DNA from: Gammaproteobacteria bacterium
GTDB taxonomy: Bacteria > Pseudomonadota > Gammaproteobacteria > Pseudomonadales > Pseudohongiellaceae
NCBI GenBank assembly: GCA_008081045.1
Contig: VMDC01000001.1
Span: 62,001-126,000 of the forward strand
DNA length: 64,000 nucleotides
Reading direction: 5' to 3'
Position numbers and translations under genes: made by a program. Positions 8,533 through 17,481 of this stretch are shown piece after piece. The notes under the pieces are model-generated. The model worked only from the letters and a program-made list of their open reading frames with translations, made no database searches and was not told the origin of the DNA. Each line of letters opens with the position of its first letter. The stretch's first letter is position 1.

Positions 8533-9540
8533 ATGATCAGCTTGAGCAAGACCTTGCCGGTGCTATCCGGTTTGCTGCTGTACAGCTCAGTGATGGCTGC
8601 AGACGGTACCTATGTCGCTCCCCGCAATATGTGGGGCCAGCCCGATCTTCAGGGTGTCTGGAATTTTTCGTCTAATGTGCCCTTTCAGCGTCCTGAACAG
8701 TTCGGCCAGCGCGAATTTATGACTGATGATGAGATCGCGGCCATGCGGGCGCGGCTGGCTGAGGCTGATGCGGCTTCTGATCAGGCTGTGCCAAGTGCAG
8801 ATCCAAACAGCCCCGGAGGATACAACGATTTCTGGGTAGAAAGCGCTGGCATTACCGATCGCATCCGCACTTCTCATATTGTTTATCCCGCGGATGGCCG
8901 CTTACCCGACCGGGTGGCGGGATCTGCAGTGCAGTTTGGAGGGCTCGGGCCGGATGTGCCGGGTCAGCGGCCGGTGCGCTACACGGTCGGAGGTATTGCC
9001 AAAAACGGACCTGAAGATCGCGGCTTGTCAGAGCGCTGCATTGTTGGATTTAACGACGGGCCACCGTTCATGCCCAGCCTCTACAACAACAATGTCCAGA
9101 TTTTCCAGAGCCGCGATCACGCAGTCATTCTCACTGAGATGATTCACAATGCCCGCATTGTGCCACTTGATGACAGACCTCCCCTGCCAGAGGAGATCGG
9201 TCAGTGGAGCGGTGATGGACGAGGCTACTGGGACGGAGATTCGCTGGTCGTGGTCAGCCGTAATTTCAACGGGCTCACGCAGAGTTTCAGCGCATTTGGC
9301 ACCTCGGATGAGAAAGTCCTCACCGAGCGTTTCACCCGCGTGGATGCGCTGACAGTAGATTATGAGTGGACCTTAGAGGATCCGGCGACCTTCACAGACA
9401 GAATTACCGCGATCGTGCCGATGACCAAGGTTGGCGGTCAGCTGTACGAGTACGCCTGCCATGAAGGCAACTATGGCATGGTGAACATACTTCGCGGGCA
9501 GCGCATGGAAGAGATCCGTGCGGCGCAGGGATCTGACTGA
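8533..9540 (+). CDS. Exported protein of unknown function (335 aa)
   Basis: The start is well supported by AAGGAG seven bases upstream of the ATG. A signal sequence covers residues 1-22 (cleavage after Val-Met-Ala). The mature protein begins with 'MWGQPDLQGVW', a block I associate with a large uncharacterised family of secreted proteins in marine proteobacteria and acidobacteria. An acidic helix follows (about 60-90). The central and C-terminal regions are strand-rich, with 'GYWDGDSLVVVSRNFNG' and 'TERFTRVDALTVDYEWTLEDP'. Two cysteines are present, one near residue 169 and one near 310 (YEYACHEGNYGM). No known catalytic motif is seen. It converges on the D-aminoacylase-like gene. Confidence 0.75.
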   Translation: MISLSKTLPVLSGLLLYSSVMAADGTYVAPRNMWGQPDLQGVWNFSSNVPFQRPEQFGQREFMTDDEIAAMRARLAEADAASDQAVPSADPNSPGGYNDFWVESAGITDRIRTSHIVYPADGRLPDRVAGSAVQFGGLGPDVPGQRPVRYTVGGIAKNGPEDRGLSERCIVGFNDGPPFMPSLYNNNVQIFQSRDHAVILTEMIHNARIVPLDDRPPLPEEIGQWSGDGRGYWDGDSLVVVSRNFNGLTQSFSAFGTSDEKVLTERFTRVDALTVDYEWTLEDPATFTDRITAIVPMTKVGGQLYEYACHEGNYGMVNILRGQRMEEIRAAQGSD

Positions 9541-9572
9541 GAACAGGTCGAACGGATTCAGCTCCGGGCGCA

Positions 9573-11273
9573 TTACGGTGGTGTGTCCGGCTCGTCGGCT
9601 TGCTGCCATCCGCGCCAGCCCGGGCCTCTGACAATCTGGCCGGGCAGTGCGCCGGTATGTTCCCCGTCGCGGATAACAATTTCTCCATTGACGATGACGT
9701 AGGCCATGCCGGTCGAATACTGATGAGGGTCACTGAAGCTTGCGTGGTCTGACACTGTGGAGGGATCGAACACCACGATATCGGCAAAATAGCCTTCCGC
9801 CAATTCGCCACGGTTCCGGATTTTTAAATTGCTTGCCGGTAGCTTGCTGAGCTTACGAATCGCTTCAGGCAGGGTGATGACCTGCTCTTCACGAACGTAC
9901 TTGCCAAGCACCCGGGCGAAATTGCCGTAGGCGCGCGGATGGGTGCTGCGCTCGAGAAAGACCCCTTCGGCGGCCATGGATTGCGCGTCTGAGGCAAAGC
10001 TCACCCAGGGCAGGGCGATGCCCCTGGCGACATTTTCCTCAGACATCATGAAATAGACTACCTGCACACGGCTGCCATCCTCAATTACCAGATCAATGAT
10101 CGTGTCTGCGTCGGAGGTGCCCCGTTCTGCGGCAACCTCGCTGAGCGTCATGCCGGTGTAGCGGCGCAGCTCAGGATTATTGAATCCGACCAGCAGAGTG
10201 CCTTCCGTTCCTGATGCCAGCCAGAGGTTTTCCCACTCATCGGTGGGTTCCGTCATTTCCGCCAACACCCGGGCGCGCAGTTCAGGGTCCAGCAGGCGCT
10301 CTCTCCAGGCTGCATAACCGCCTTCCTGTACCCAGGGAGGCATGGCGGCATCGAGGCCGGTAGAGCCGGCGGTATAGGTATACATGTCTGCGGTAATTTG
10401 CAGTCCTTCGGCCCGGGCAGCTTCAACTTTGGCAACCGCCTCATCGAACTTGTGCCAGTTCTGCGTCCCCGCCATCTTCAAGTGATAGATTTCCGCAGCG
10501 ACGCCGCCCTCTCTGGCTATCCGGATCAGCTCGTCAATTGCTTCCAGCAGCCGGTTGCCCTCGCTGCGTAAATGGGAGATGTACATGCCGTCGTACTCGC
10601 CTACCACTTTCGCCAGCGCTATCAGCTCTTCGGTCTTGGCATAAAAAGCAGGCGCATAGATCAGCGAAGAGCCGAGGCCCAGGGCGCCATCTTCCATCGC
10701 CTGCCTGACCAGTTCCTGCATCCTTTCCAGTTCGCCCGCAGTGGGCGCGCGATTCTCATAACCGATTTCGTGCTTGCGCACGGTGGTCGCGCCAATAAAC
10801 GAGGCAATATTGGTTGAAATACCCCGATCAATCAGGAATTGCAGGTACTCGTCAAGGGTTGTCCAGCTGACATCTGCTCCACCGAAGCCTCCTGAATCGA
10901 TGATGTCCTGCCGCATAGTTTCGTTGATTGGCCCCTCTGAATTGCCCTCGCCAAAGACTTCCAGAGTCACGCCCTGACGAATGTCGCTCTGACTGCGTCC
11001 GTCAATAGCCAGAGATTCTGTTGCCCAGCTCAACATGTTGATAAAGCCCGGAGCGACCGCATAGCCTGCTGCGTCGATCGTCTGCTTCGCCAAGCCATTA
11101 AGTGCACCAATAGCGACGATCCGGTCATTAACGACAGCAATATCTGCCTGAAAGGGCTCGCCGCCGTTGCCGTCATAGATCGTGCCGTTTGTGATCAGCA
11201 GATCAAAAGTCCGGGATGAGCTGCTGCAGGCTCCGAGCAGTGCAAGCAGCAGGGTTAACAGGATTCGGAGCAT
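9573..11273 (-). CDS. D-aminoacylase / N-acyl-D-amino-acid deacylase family lipoprotein, altered metal motif
   Basis: This 566-aa amidohydrolase-superfamily protein has a lipoprotein signal (LLALLGAC, Cys16), so it sits in the envelope facing the periplasm. The family hydrolyses N-acyl-D-amino acids or related amides. The N-terminal sandwich is followed by 'APGFINMLSWATESL', so the usual Asp-x-His-x-His after PGFI is replaced by Asn-Met-Leu-Ser-Trp. Later elements are kept: 'YISHLRSEGN' (His), 'EIYHLKMAG' (His, Lys), 'ITADMYTY', 'FASDAQSM' (Asp) and 'HPRAYGNF'. The C-terminal 'GYFADIVVFDP' return is standard. I recall PGFINMLSWA as a recurrent subfamily variant, so this may be a distinct functional branch rather than decay. 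Compare the canonical paralogue at 53815. Confidence 0.82.
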   Translation of the reverse strand: MLRILLTLLLALLGACSSSSRTFDLLITNGTIYDGNGGEPFQADIAVVNDRIVAIGALNGLAKQTIDAAGYAVAPGFINMLSWATESLAIDGRSQSDIRQGVTLEVFGEGNSEGPINETMRQDIIDSGGFGGADVSWTTLDEYLQFLIDRGISTNIASFIGATTVRKHEIGYENRAPTAGELERMQELVRQAMEDGALGLGSSLIYAPAFYAKTEELIALAKVVGEYDGMYISHLRSEGNRLLEAIDELIRIAREGGVAAEIYHLKMAGTQNWHKFDEAVAKVEAARAEGLQITADMYTYTAGSTGLDAAMPPWVQEGGYAAWRERLLDPELRARVLAEMTEPTDEWENLWLASGTEGTLLVGFNNPELRRYTGMTLSEVAAERGTSDADTIIDLVIEDGSRVQVVYFMMSEENVARGIALPWVSFASDAQSMAAEGVFLERSTHPRAYGNFARVLGKYVREEQVITLPEAIRKLSKLPASNLKIRNRGELAEGYFADIVVFDPSTVSDHASFSDPHQYSTGMAYVIVNGEIVIRDGEHTGALPGQIVRGPGWRGWQQADEPDTPP

Positions 11274-11484
11274 GGTTCACCTTTCAGGGGGCAGTGGTTT
11301 TTATCATAAGGCAGCCCCAGTGTACCAGCAGTTGAGGTTCGCCTATTGCCGACACGGGCCAATTTTTCTGCTGACTGACACAGATCCGTTGCGCCCCTGT
11401 AGTCATGCGGGCAGCGTGGAGCATTTTGTTTGGCTCAGGGTGCCGGTTTTGTGGTTTCGGGTTGACATCAGGTGTTCTCAAAAC

Positions 11485-11504
11485 TACTGTATATAAATAC
11501 AGTA
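11485..11504. promoter_or_regulatory. LexA (SOS) box in front of dnaE2
   Basis: TACTGTATATAAATACAGTA is CTGT-N8-ACAG (core 11487-11502) and nearly identical to the E. coli LexA consensus. A perfect -35 TTGACA lies at 11462-11467. The matching -10 position, 17 bp on (11485-11490), falls inside the box, so LexA binding would block the promoter directly. The box lies just upstream of the dnaE2 ATG at 11520. Confidence 0.93.
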
Positions 11505-11519
11505 GTTTTTCATGCCATC

Positions 11520-14500
11520 ATGCCACCAAAATCCCTTCATGAAACGGCTCTGAGCCCGGAGTGCCCTGCCGGGCTGCCAGATTATGCTGAATTGCACTGC
11601 CTTTCGAATTTCACTTTCTTGCGCGGCGCTTCTTTTCCGGAGGAGTTGGTAGAGCGCGCTGACGAGCTGGGCTACCGGGCGATCGCCATTACTGATGAGT
11701 GCTCCCTGTCCGGGGTAGTGCGCGCACATACGGTTGCCAAGGAGAAAGGGACTGAACTGATTATTGGCAGCGAATTCCACCTGGAAGAAGGCTGTCATTT
11801 CGTTCTGCTGGCCTGTAACCGGCGCGGTTATGGTTATTTAAGTCATTTGATCAGCTGCGCTCGCCGGGATACCGCCAAGGGTAGTTACCGTATGGATTAC
11901 GCAATGGTAGAGCAGCACCTGCCCGGTGACTGTTTAGCACTGTGGTTACCTGACCTGAACCATGCCCCTGAGCATCTGGCATGTCAGGCCGTATGGCTGC
12001 AGCGATTATTCAGTAAGCGCCTGTGGATCGGGGTCGAACTGCTGCTGCGGGGAGATGACCTGAGGAAGTTACGATTTCTACAGCGCCTGGGTGAGCAGTA
12101 CGAAATACCTTTGTGCGCAACAGGCGGTGTTTACATGCATGTGCCAAGTCGGCGTATTTTGCAGGACACAGTGACCGCGATTCGCTTGCGGCGCGCGATC
12201 AGTGAGCTCGGGCTGGAGGGGGAGTGTAATGCTCAGCGCCATCTTCGGAGTCGCGAACAACTGGCCAAGTTGTACCCTCCTGCGCTGCTGGCTGCCACGA
12301 CGGAAATTGCTGATCGCTGTAAGTTTTCGCTGGACGAGCTGCGCTATGAGTATCCTGAGGAACTGGTACCGCCTGACTACACGGCGCACGGTTGGCTACG
12401 TGAACTGACCGAGGCCGGAATCCGGGCACGTTGGCCAGAGGGTGCAACCCCTAAGGTACGCAATCTTATTGAACATGAGCTGATGCTGATCAAGGAGCTC
12501 AATTATGAGCACTACTTTCTCACCGTGCATGACCTGGTGGCCTTTGCTCGCAGTGAGGGCATTCTGTGTCAGGGGCGCGGGTCAGCGGCCAATTCGGCTG
12601 TGTGTTATTGCCTCGGAATTACTGAGGTGGATCCGGCCCGGGTAGAGGTTCTGTTTGAACGGTTTATCTCCAGAGAACGCAACGAGCCTCCGGATATTGA
12701 TGTGGATTTTGAGAACGCGCGTCGTGAGGAGGTCATTCAATATATCTACAACAAATATGGAAGAGCCAGAGCGGCATTGGCTGCCACCGTTATCACCTAC
12801 CGCTCCCGCAGTGCGATTCGGGACGTGGGAAAGGTGCTCGGTCTGGAAGAGTCATTGCTCAATCGTATAGCCAAATCCATCTATTGGTGGGGCTCTTCTC
12901 TCGAAGAGCAGCTTTCTGATTCCGGTCTTGATTACAGCGACCGAAAAGTCCGGATGCTGGTGGCGTTGGCCGGTCAGCTGATCGGTTTTCCGCGCCACCT
13001 CTCCCAGCACGTAGGCGGGTTTGTCATCAGCCGGGGGTCCCTGACGCATCTGGTCCCTATTGAGAACGCCAGTATGGCAGAGCGAACTGTAATCCAGTGG
13101 GAAAAGGATGATCTGGAATCACTGGGGTTGCTTAAGATTGATGTGCTGGCATTGGGAATGCTGACGGCGGTACAAAAATGTTTGCAACTGGTCAGTGATT
13201 ACAGTCTGAAGCCCCTCACCATGCAGAACATCCCCGCAGAAGATCCTAAGGTCTATGACATGATGTGCGAGGCGGACACTGTCGGAGTATTTCAGATTGA
13301 ATCGCGGGCTCAGATGAGTATGTTGCCAAGGCTTCGCCCCCGTAATTATTATGACCTGGTTATTCAAATAGCGATTGTGCGACCTGGCCCTATTCAAGGA
13401 GATATGGTTCATCCTTATCTGAACCGGCGTAATGGAAAAGAGCTTATCAGTTATCCGAGCGAAGCAGTTAAAGAAGCGCTCGAAAGAACGCTGGGAGTGC
13501 CTATATTTCAGGAACAGGTTATGCAGCTGGCTATGGTGGCAGCTGGATTTACCGGTGGAGAAGCAGATCAGCTGCGTCGGGCTATGGCTGCCTGGAAACG
13601 AAAGGGAGGTTTAGAGCCTTATCGTAAGAAACTGATCGACGGTATGCTGGCCCGTGGTTATGAGCCAGATTTTGCAAACAAGCTTTTTAGCCAGATCAAA
13701 GGATTCGGCGATTATGGTTTTCCAGAGTCCCATTCAGCCAGCTTTGCCCTCATTGCCTATGTCTCATCCTGGCTTAAGCGCTATCACCCTGCTGCTTTTT
13801 GCTGTGCCTTACTCAACAGTCAGCCTATGGGGTTCTATGCGCCAGCGCAGCTGATCAAGGACGCCCAGAGGCATGGTGTCATTATTCTTCCGGTTGATGT
13901 TAACCAGAGCCACTATGACAGCACTCTGGAATTTGACAGTAACTATGTAAAACCGGACTCACCCTGCCATGATCATACAGAAGCAAAAATACGGATTGGA
14001 TTGCGAATGGTGAAAGGTCTGTCCCGGGCCGGCGCAGAAGCTATTGTGCAGGCGCGGCAAGGGGGCGCATTCGACACCGTTCAGGATCTGGTCTTCCTGA
14101 GCGGAATCAACCGCAAGGATCTTGAGGCTCTGGCGGCAGCTGATGCCTTGCGGCAATTAAACGGCGATCGGCATCGAGCCTTTTGGCAGGCCAGCGGTAT
14201 TGAAACTGCAGGCCAGAATGCCAGATCTGTAAATGCAGGAGGTCAGATGCTGTTTTTTTCCGATCCAGATTTCGACAGTGATTTTGGTGCTGACGTATTA
14301 CTGCCTGTAGCCAGTGAAAGCCAGAACATTGCCGGAGACTACAGATCTACCGGCTTTACCCTCCGGCGCCATCCACTTGCGCTGTTCAGATCGCACTTGA
14401 ATCATTTCAGGGTGCAGCGCGCTGATGAGCTTTCGCTGATCGACAATGAAGGCTTTGCCAAGATAAGTGGTCTGGTCACCTGCCGACAGCGCCCGATGAC

Positions 14501-14732
14501 GGCGGCAGGTGTTACCTTTCTGACGCTCGAGGATGAGAGTGGCTTTGTCAATGTGGTGGTATGGCCCTCACTGGGGGAAAAGCGGCGGCCGGTTGTTCGT
14601 CAGGCAATGCTCATAGGGGTAGTGGGGCATGTTCAGAAGAACAATGATGTTGTGCACCTTGTTGCCAGAGATCTGATCGACCTCAGTCACTGGCTGGGGG
14701 CAATGGATGTCTCATCTCGGGATTTTGCATAA
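11520..14732 (+). CDS. dnaE2: Error-prone DNA polymerase DnaE2 (ImuC)
   Basis: This C-family DNA polymerase (1070 aa from this start, normal for DnaE2) performs damage-tolerant mutagenic synthesis with ImuB and ImuA during the SOS response. The order is an N-terminal PHP domain beginning 'YAELHCLSNFTFLRGASFPEELVERA', the palm with catalytic aspartates in 'PDIDVDF' (about residue 390), fingers ('GFGDYGFPESHSASFALIAY'), a helix-hairpin-helix region, and a C-terminal OB fold ('KISGLVTCRQRPMTAAGVTFLTLEDE'). The frame opens at a GTG at 11472, but that codon lies upstream of the LexA box and inside the promoter, so I chose the ATG at 11520. No strong Shine-Dalgarno is visible. The gene converges on imuB instead of following it. 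Confidence 0.95.
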   Translation: MPPKSLHETALSPECPAGLPDYAELHCLSNFTFLRGASFPEELVERADELGYRAIAITDECSLSGVVRAHTVAKEKGTELIIGSEFHLEEGCHFVLLACNRRGYGYLSHLISCARRDTAKGSYRMDYAMVEQHLPGDCLALWLPDLNHAPEHLACQAVWLQRLFSKRLWIGVELLLRGDDLRKLRFLQRLGEQYEIPLCATGGVYMHVPSRRILQDTVTAIRLRRAISELGLEGECNAQRHLRSREQLAKLYPPALLAATTEIADRCKFSLDELRYEYPEELVPPDYTAHGWLRELTEAGIRARWPEGATPKVRNLIEHELMLIKELNYEHYFLTVHDLVAFARSEGILCQGRGSAANSAVCYCLGITEVDPARVEVLFERFISRERNEPPDIDVDFENARREEVIQYIYNKYGRARAALAATVITYRSRSAIRDVGKVLGLEESLLNRIAKSIYWWGSSLEEQLSDSGLDYSDRKVRMLVALAGQLIGFPRHLSQHVGGFVISRGSLTHLVPIENASMAERTVIQWEKDDLESLGLLKIDVLALGMLTAVQKCLQLVSDYSLKPLTMQNIPAEDPKVYDMMCEADTVGVFQIESRAQMSMLPRLRPRNYYDLVIQIAIVRPGPIQGDMVHPYLNRRNGKELISYPSEAVKEALERTLGVPIFQEQVMQLAMVAAGFTGGEADQLRRAMAAWKRKGGLEPYRKKLIDGMLARGYEPDFANKLFSQIKGFGDYGFPESHSASFALIAYVSSWLKRYHPAAFCCALLNSQPMGFYAPAQLIKDAQRHGVIILPVDVNQSHYDSTLEFDSNYVKPDSPCHDHTEAKIRIGLRMVKGLSRAGAEAIVQARQGGAFDTVQDLVFLSGINRKDLEALAAADALRQLNGDRHRAFWQASGIETAGQNARSVNAGGQMLFFSDPDFDSDFGADVLLPVASESQNIAGDYRSTGFTLRRHPLALFRSHLNHFRVQRADELSLIDNEGFAKISGLVTCRQRPMTAAGVTFLTLEDESGFVNVVVWPSLGEKRRPVVRQAMLIGVVGHVQKNNDVVHLVARDLIDLSHWLGAMDVSSRDFA

Positions 14733-14813
14733 TCCATAGTCTGATCGCGTCCAGAGGATCATACGCATACAGTGCTAGCAGCACTCGATCACTGCCTGAT
14801 CCCTTCGATAGCG

Positions 14814-16292
14814 CTAGGAGAAGTAGCCATGGAGGTACCATTGTCGTTCTTCAAGGCGCTCACGAAATATCCACAGACGGCTGCCATTTTGCTCTCTGGC
14901 TATATAGTAGTCTCGGCGAATTTCCTGACCTGACCACCAGGAGGTTTCTATGCGTTCTGGCCCGCTTATAAGGTTAATTGCCTGATTATGATAGAGCCTG
15001 CCGTTTCGCAATGTTAATTGCACAGGCCGATCCAACAGCCAGAACGGTCTGAGGTTTCTCGCGACTTCAGCGGGTTTTCCCGTCGCTTTGCGGTCTGTGT
15101 AATTCAGCTGTTGAGTGGCATATTCCGGGCAATGTTCAGCAACCGTATTGATACTCTTTAGTGCATCATCGCCTAGACGTGCATGCAGTTGCTCCATGAA
15201 TTGATCAAGATTCTTGCTGTTAATTTTTGACCCGTGTCCTATCTGCTCTTCTGTTAACAGGGCGTCACTTTCGCTCAGGAATGCATCGAACTGTCTGACC
15301 TCGAGTTCTAAACCGACAACAGGGGCAGGTACAGCAAGTTGGGCAAAATGGGTTTCTATCAGCAACAGAAGATGGTCACGCTGTCGAGTAGCCTGTCTCA
15401 GACCTATGTCAATTTCGGTGCGGCTGCGCTTTTCATGGATCATAGACAGCTGCAGACGGCTGGTACTTAAATCTCTCTGTATCAGAAAGTCGCGAAGTTT
15501 TATCAGTATTTCATCAATGACCGGCAGCAGGTAATGCAGATTCTCAACCTCATAAGCAAGGTCATAGGAAGCTGAAAATTCAGGTGAGGGTATATAGTTT
15601 CGGGTGGGCTCAGGACTTTTGCCTACTGCCTTGCTGAGTGAATTGACAAAATTACTCCCAAACCGTTTATGCAGGCCTTCAGTCGGCAAGCGCCAGATGT
15701 CTCTTATTTTTCTGACGCCCATGCTGTGCAAACGCCGGCGCTGCTCCTTCTGTAGATCGAGTACATCAACAGATAGCTTTCCAAGAGCAGAGCGCAGATT
15801 TTCTTTCTGATAGACCAGGGCATTATGTCCTGAACGTGCCAGCAATAAACTGCCGCTGACTGTTGGGCTGGCTGCGTAGAGAAAGCTGTCTCCCAGAGAT
15901 CTGTTTTGCAGTGCGGGCACAATCAGGCTCTGAAGCTTGCTGTGGATATTGTCTATACCGCCAAAATATCTGAGGCTGCTGCGAATTTCGCAGACCAGTG
16001 CCTGAGAGTGGAAGCTTACGGTGGCACTGACGTTTTCCGCCAGACCTGCTAACTCAGTGAGAATCTGTGTCTGCTGTGATTCGCTGAGTTCGCTTAGCTG
16101 CGGAAAATACAGTGCATACCAGAGGCTCTGCCGTCTGGATCGGGATTTCGCAGGGTTTTTATTGCCTTCGTCATTGGAACAGGGCTGCTTATCAGGCCCG
16201 CAGCGGTTAGCCAGAGGCAGTTTGAGCACGCCTGATTTACGCGACCCGGCGGTAGCCACGGGTTTTTGCGCCGAATTATCCAGATCCTCCAT
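14814..16292 (-). CDS. imuB: ImuB, Y-family polymerase-like mutasome protein
   Basis: ImuB is a catalytically inactive Y-family relative that links DnaE2 to the beta clamp. The family start 'LWYALYFPQLSEL' is visible near residue 56. The polymerase-like core follows, with 'GVRKIRDIWRLPTEGLHKRFG' as the helix-hairpin-helix region. The typical ImuB C-terminus is 'SRLWIFRERLEERQWYLHGYFS'. About 55 Lys/Ser/Asn-rich residues precede the family start, which is unusual. I chose the ATG at 16292 (AGAGAGA upstream, 16 bp after the imuA stop). A GTG at 16349 would overlap imuA by 41 bp and add 19 residues. Base composition looks clearly more AT-rich than the flanking genes. Confidence 0.9.
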   Translation of the reverse strand: MEDLDNSAQKPVATAGSRKSGVLKLPLANRCGPDKQPCSNDEGNKNPAKSRSRRQSLWYALYFPQLSELSESQQTQILTELAGLAENVSATVSFHSQALVCEIRSSLRYFGGIDNIHSKLQSLIVPALQNRSLGDSFLYAASPTVSGSLLLARSGHNALVYQKENLRSALGKLSVDVLDLQKEQRRRLHSMGVRKIRDIWRLPTEGLHKRFGSNFVNSLSKAVGKSPEPTRNYIPSPEFSASYDLAYEVENLHYLLPVIDEILIKLRDFLIQRDLSTSRLQLSMIHEKRSRTEIDIGLRQATRQRDHLLLLIETHFAQLAVPAPVVGLELEVRQFDAFLSESDALLTEEQIGHGSKINSKNLDQFMEQLHARLGDDALKSINTVAEHCPEYATQQLNYTDRKATGKPAEVARNLRPFWLLDRPVQLTLRNGRLYHNQAINLISGPERIETSWWSGQEIRRDYYIAREQNGSRLWIFRERLEERQWYLHGYFS

Positions 16293-16308
16293 GATTCTCT
16301 CTGCGGAC

Positions 16309-17049
16309 TCAGGCTGACAGTGACTCCGGGTAGAGACTGAACTGAGCACTTAATGGCCTGAAATTGCCACGGGCCTTGATGACGGTCACTTCGGCTCGGG
16401 AAAAATCACGATTATCAGTGGCAGAAGCCCTTATTTGCAGGCGCAATGGCGAAGGTGAGTACTTACTATCATTGTGCTTGAACAGGACCGCCAGCGTGTC
16501 GCCAGCTTCAGCTGCAAGCTGCAGACGGCGTAGCACTTTGCCCGGTAGCCAGTTCTGCCAGGCCAGCACCAGCCCGCAGTTTTCCGTTTGCATTGCCTTT
16601 TCCATACTCCATAGCGCGTCTTTACAGGGCGTGTCTTGCTTCACGATGAGAATCTGGTCGATATCGATTCCCGCCTGAGTCAGAGCAGGCGCATTAAGCA
16701 GATAAGGCGGGGCCACCCAGAGAATCCATTTTCCCTGCTTGATGACCGACTGCATCAGAGGGATCAGCAGCTGCAGCTCTCCCATCCCCGAGTGTCGCGC
16801 AATGACTTCGACCAGGCCGCTGCGAGGCCAGCCCCGGCCCGGCAGAATATCGTCCAGTTCACGATACCCCGTGGCGACACCGTGAAAGCCCTGACCAGCC
16901 ATATCGCAGCCACGCCAGAGGTTTGGGTTGCTGTGCAGCAGTTGATTGACTCTTGTCCGGGGGGTTCCCCTGCTGTTGCAGGCGGTATCGCTGAATGCCT
17001 TGCCAATATTGGCCTCTGGCTGAGTGACAGAATCTCTGAGAATAGCCAT
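16309..17049 (-). CDS. imuA: ImuA, RecA-like SOS mutagenesis accessory protein
   Basis: This 246-aa protein of the ImuA/SulA-like group is required with ImuB and DnaE2 for damage-induced mutagenesis. The first conserved block is 'NPNLWRGCDM', with 'GYRELDDILPGRGWPRSGLVEVIA' corresponding to the RecA-like N-terminus. The Walker region is degenerate ('GMGELQLLIPLMQ'), as is usual in this family. The central part contains 'WVAPPYLLNAPAL' and 'LVLAWQNWLPGKVLRRLQLAAE'. The frame extends to a GTG at 17061, but the ATG at 17049 leaves room for a leader after the LexA box at 17067-17094 and is preferred. It is the first gene of an imuA-imuB operon. Confidence 0.9.
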   Translation of the reverse strand: MAILRDSVTQPEANIGKAFSDTACNSRGTPRTRVNQLLHSNPNLWRGCDMAGQGFHGVATGYRELDDILPGRGWPRSGLVEVIARHSGMGELQLLIPLMQSVIKQGKWILWVAPPYLLNAPALTQAGIDIDQILIVKQDTPCKDALWSMEKAMQTENCGLVLAWQNWLPGKVLRRLQLAAEAGDTLAVLFKHNDSKYSPSPLRLQIRASATDNRDFSRAEVTVIKARGNFRPLSAQFSLYPESLSA

Positions 17050-17066
17050 TTTTAAATCCACACCGT

Positions 17067-17094
17067 CTTATACTGTATTTTTATACAGTATAAG
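17067..17094. promoter_or_regulatory. LexA (SOS) box upstream of imuA, part of a 28-bp palindrome
   Basis: The core CTGT-N8-ACAG lies at 17073-17088 (20-mer TACTGTATTTTTATACAGTA). Symmetry extends outward to 17067 and 17094, so each arm carries a TATAAG -10-like hexamer pointing outward. The site can therefore control the leftward imuA-imuB operon and possibly a rightward transcript toward the small ORF at 17302. Confidence 0.93.
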
Positions 17095-17301
17095 ACCAGT
17101 GTATTTTTGAGCGCAACTCTTTTTGTATATTTAAGTATTTTTTTACATATTGTCAGTAATCAATTGTTTTTTAGCTATATTTTTCTAAAGACTCTCGGTA
17201 ATAAGCCGTTAAGCCCCCTGTATGATGAATTTGCCGGCAGTCATAAGGCTCTCATCAGTTGAAACGGCAGTTCTATCTGAAATCAGTACCGGAGAGTACC
17301 G

Positions 17302-17394
17302 ATGAATAAGAAACCGGACATGGTATTCGTAGTTTTTACAGTATTCGTGATGAGTGTGCTTGCCAGCAGCGTTGCCCAAAGCGCTCTGCTCTAG
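17302..17394 (+). CDS. Candidate 30-aa membrane peptide, divergent from imuA
   Basis: An ATG at 17302 is preceded by GGAGAG five bases upstream, a strong ribosome binding site, and runs 30 codons to TAG. The peptide starts with Met-Asn-Lys-Lys-Pro-Asp, followed by a hydrophobic stretch (about residues 7-28: Met, Val, Phe, Val, Leu, Ala). It could be one membrane span or an export signal. The 240 bp between the SOS box and this start are very AT-rich and hold no other gene. A TATATT at 17176-17181 could serve as a -10. The divergent LexA palindrome raises the possibility of SOS control. No family assignment is made, and the ORF could be fortuitous. Confidence 0.5.
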   Translation: MNKKPDMVFVVFTVFVMSVLASSVAQSALL

Positions 17395-17481
17395 CACAGC
17401 CGCACCGTCAGACGCAGATTTACGCTAACCAGAAAGGACAGAGACGCCAAGGATAGGTAGAGAAGTGCTCTATGAACCGCC

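Noticed and set aside
11472-11519. Upstream GTG start for dnaE2
   Set aside because: It lies upstream of the LexA box and within the predicted promoter, so it could not be on the transcript; family alignment also begins after the ATG at 11520.
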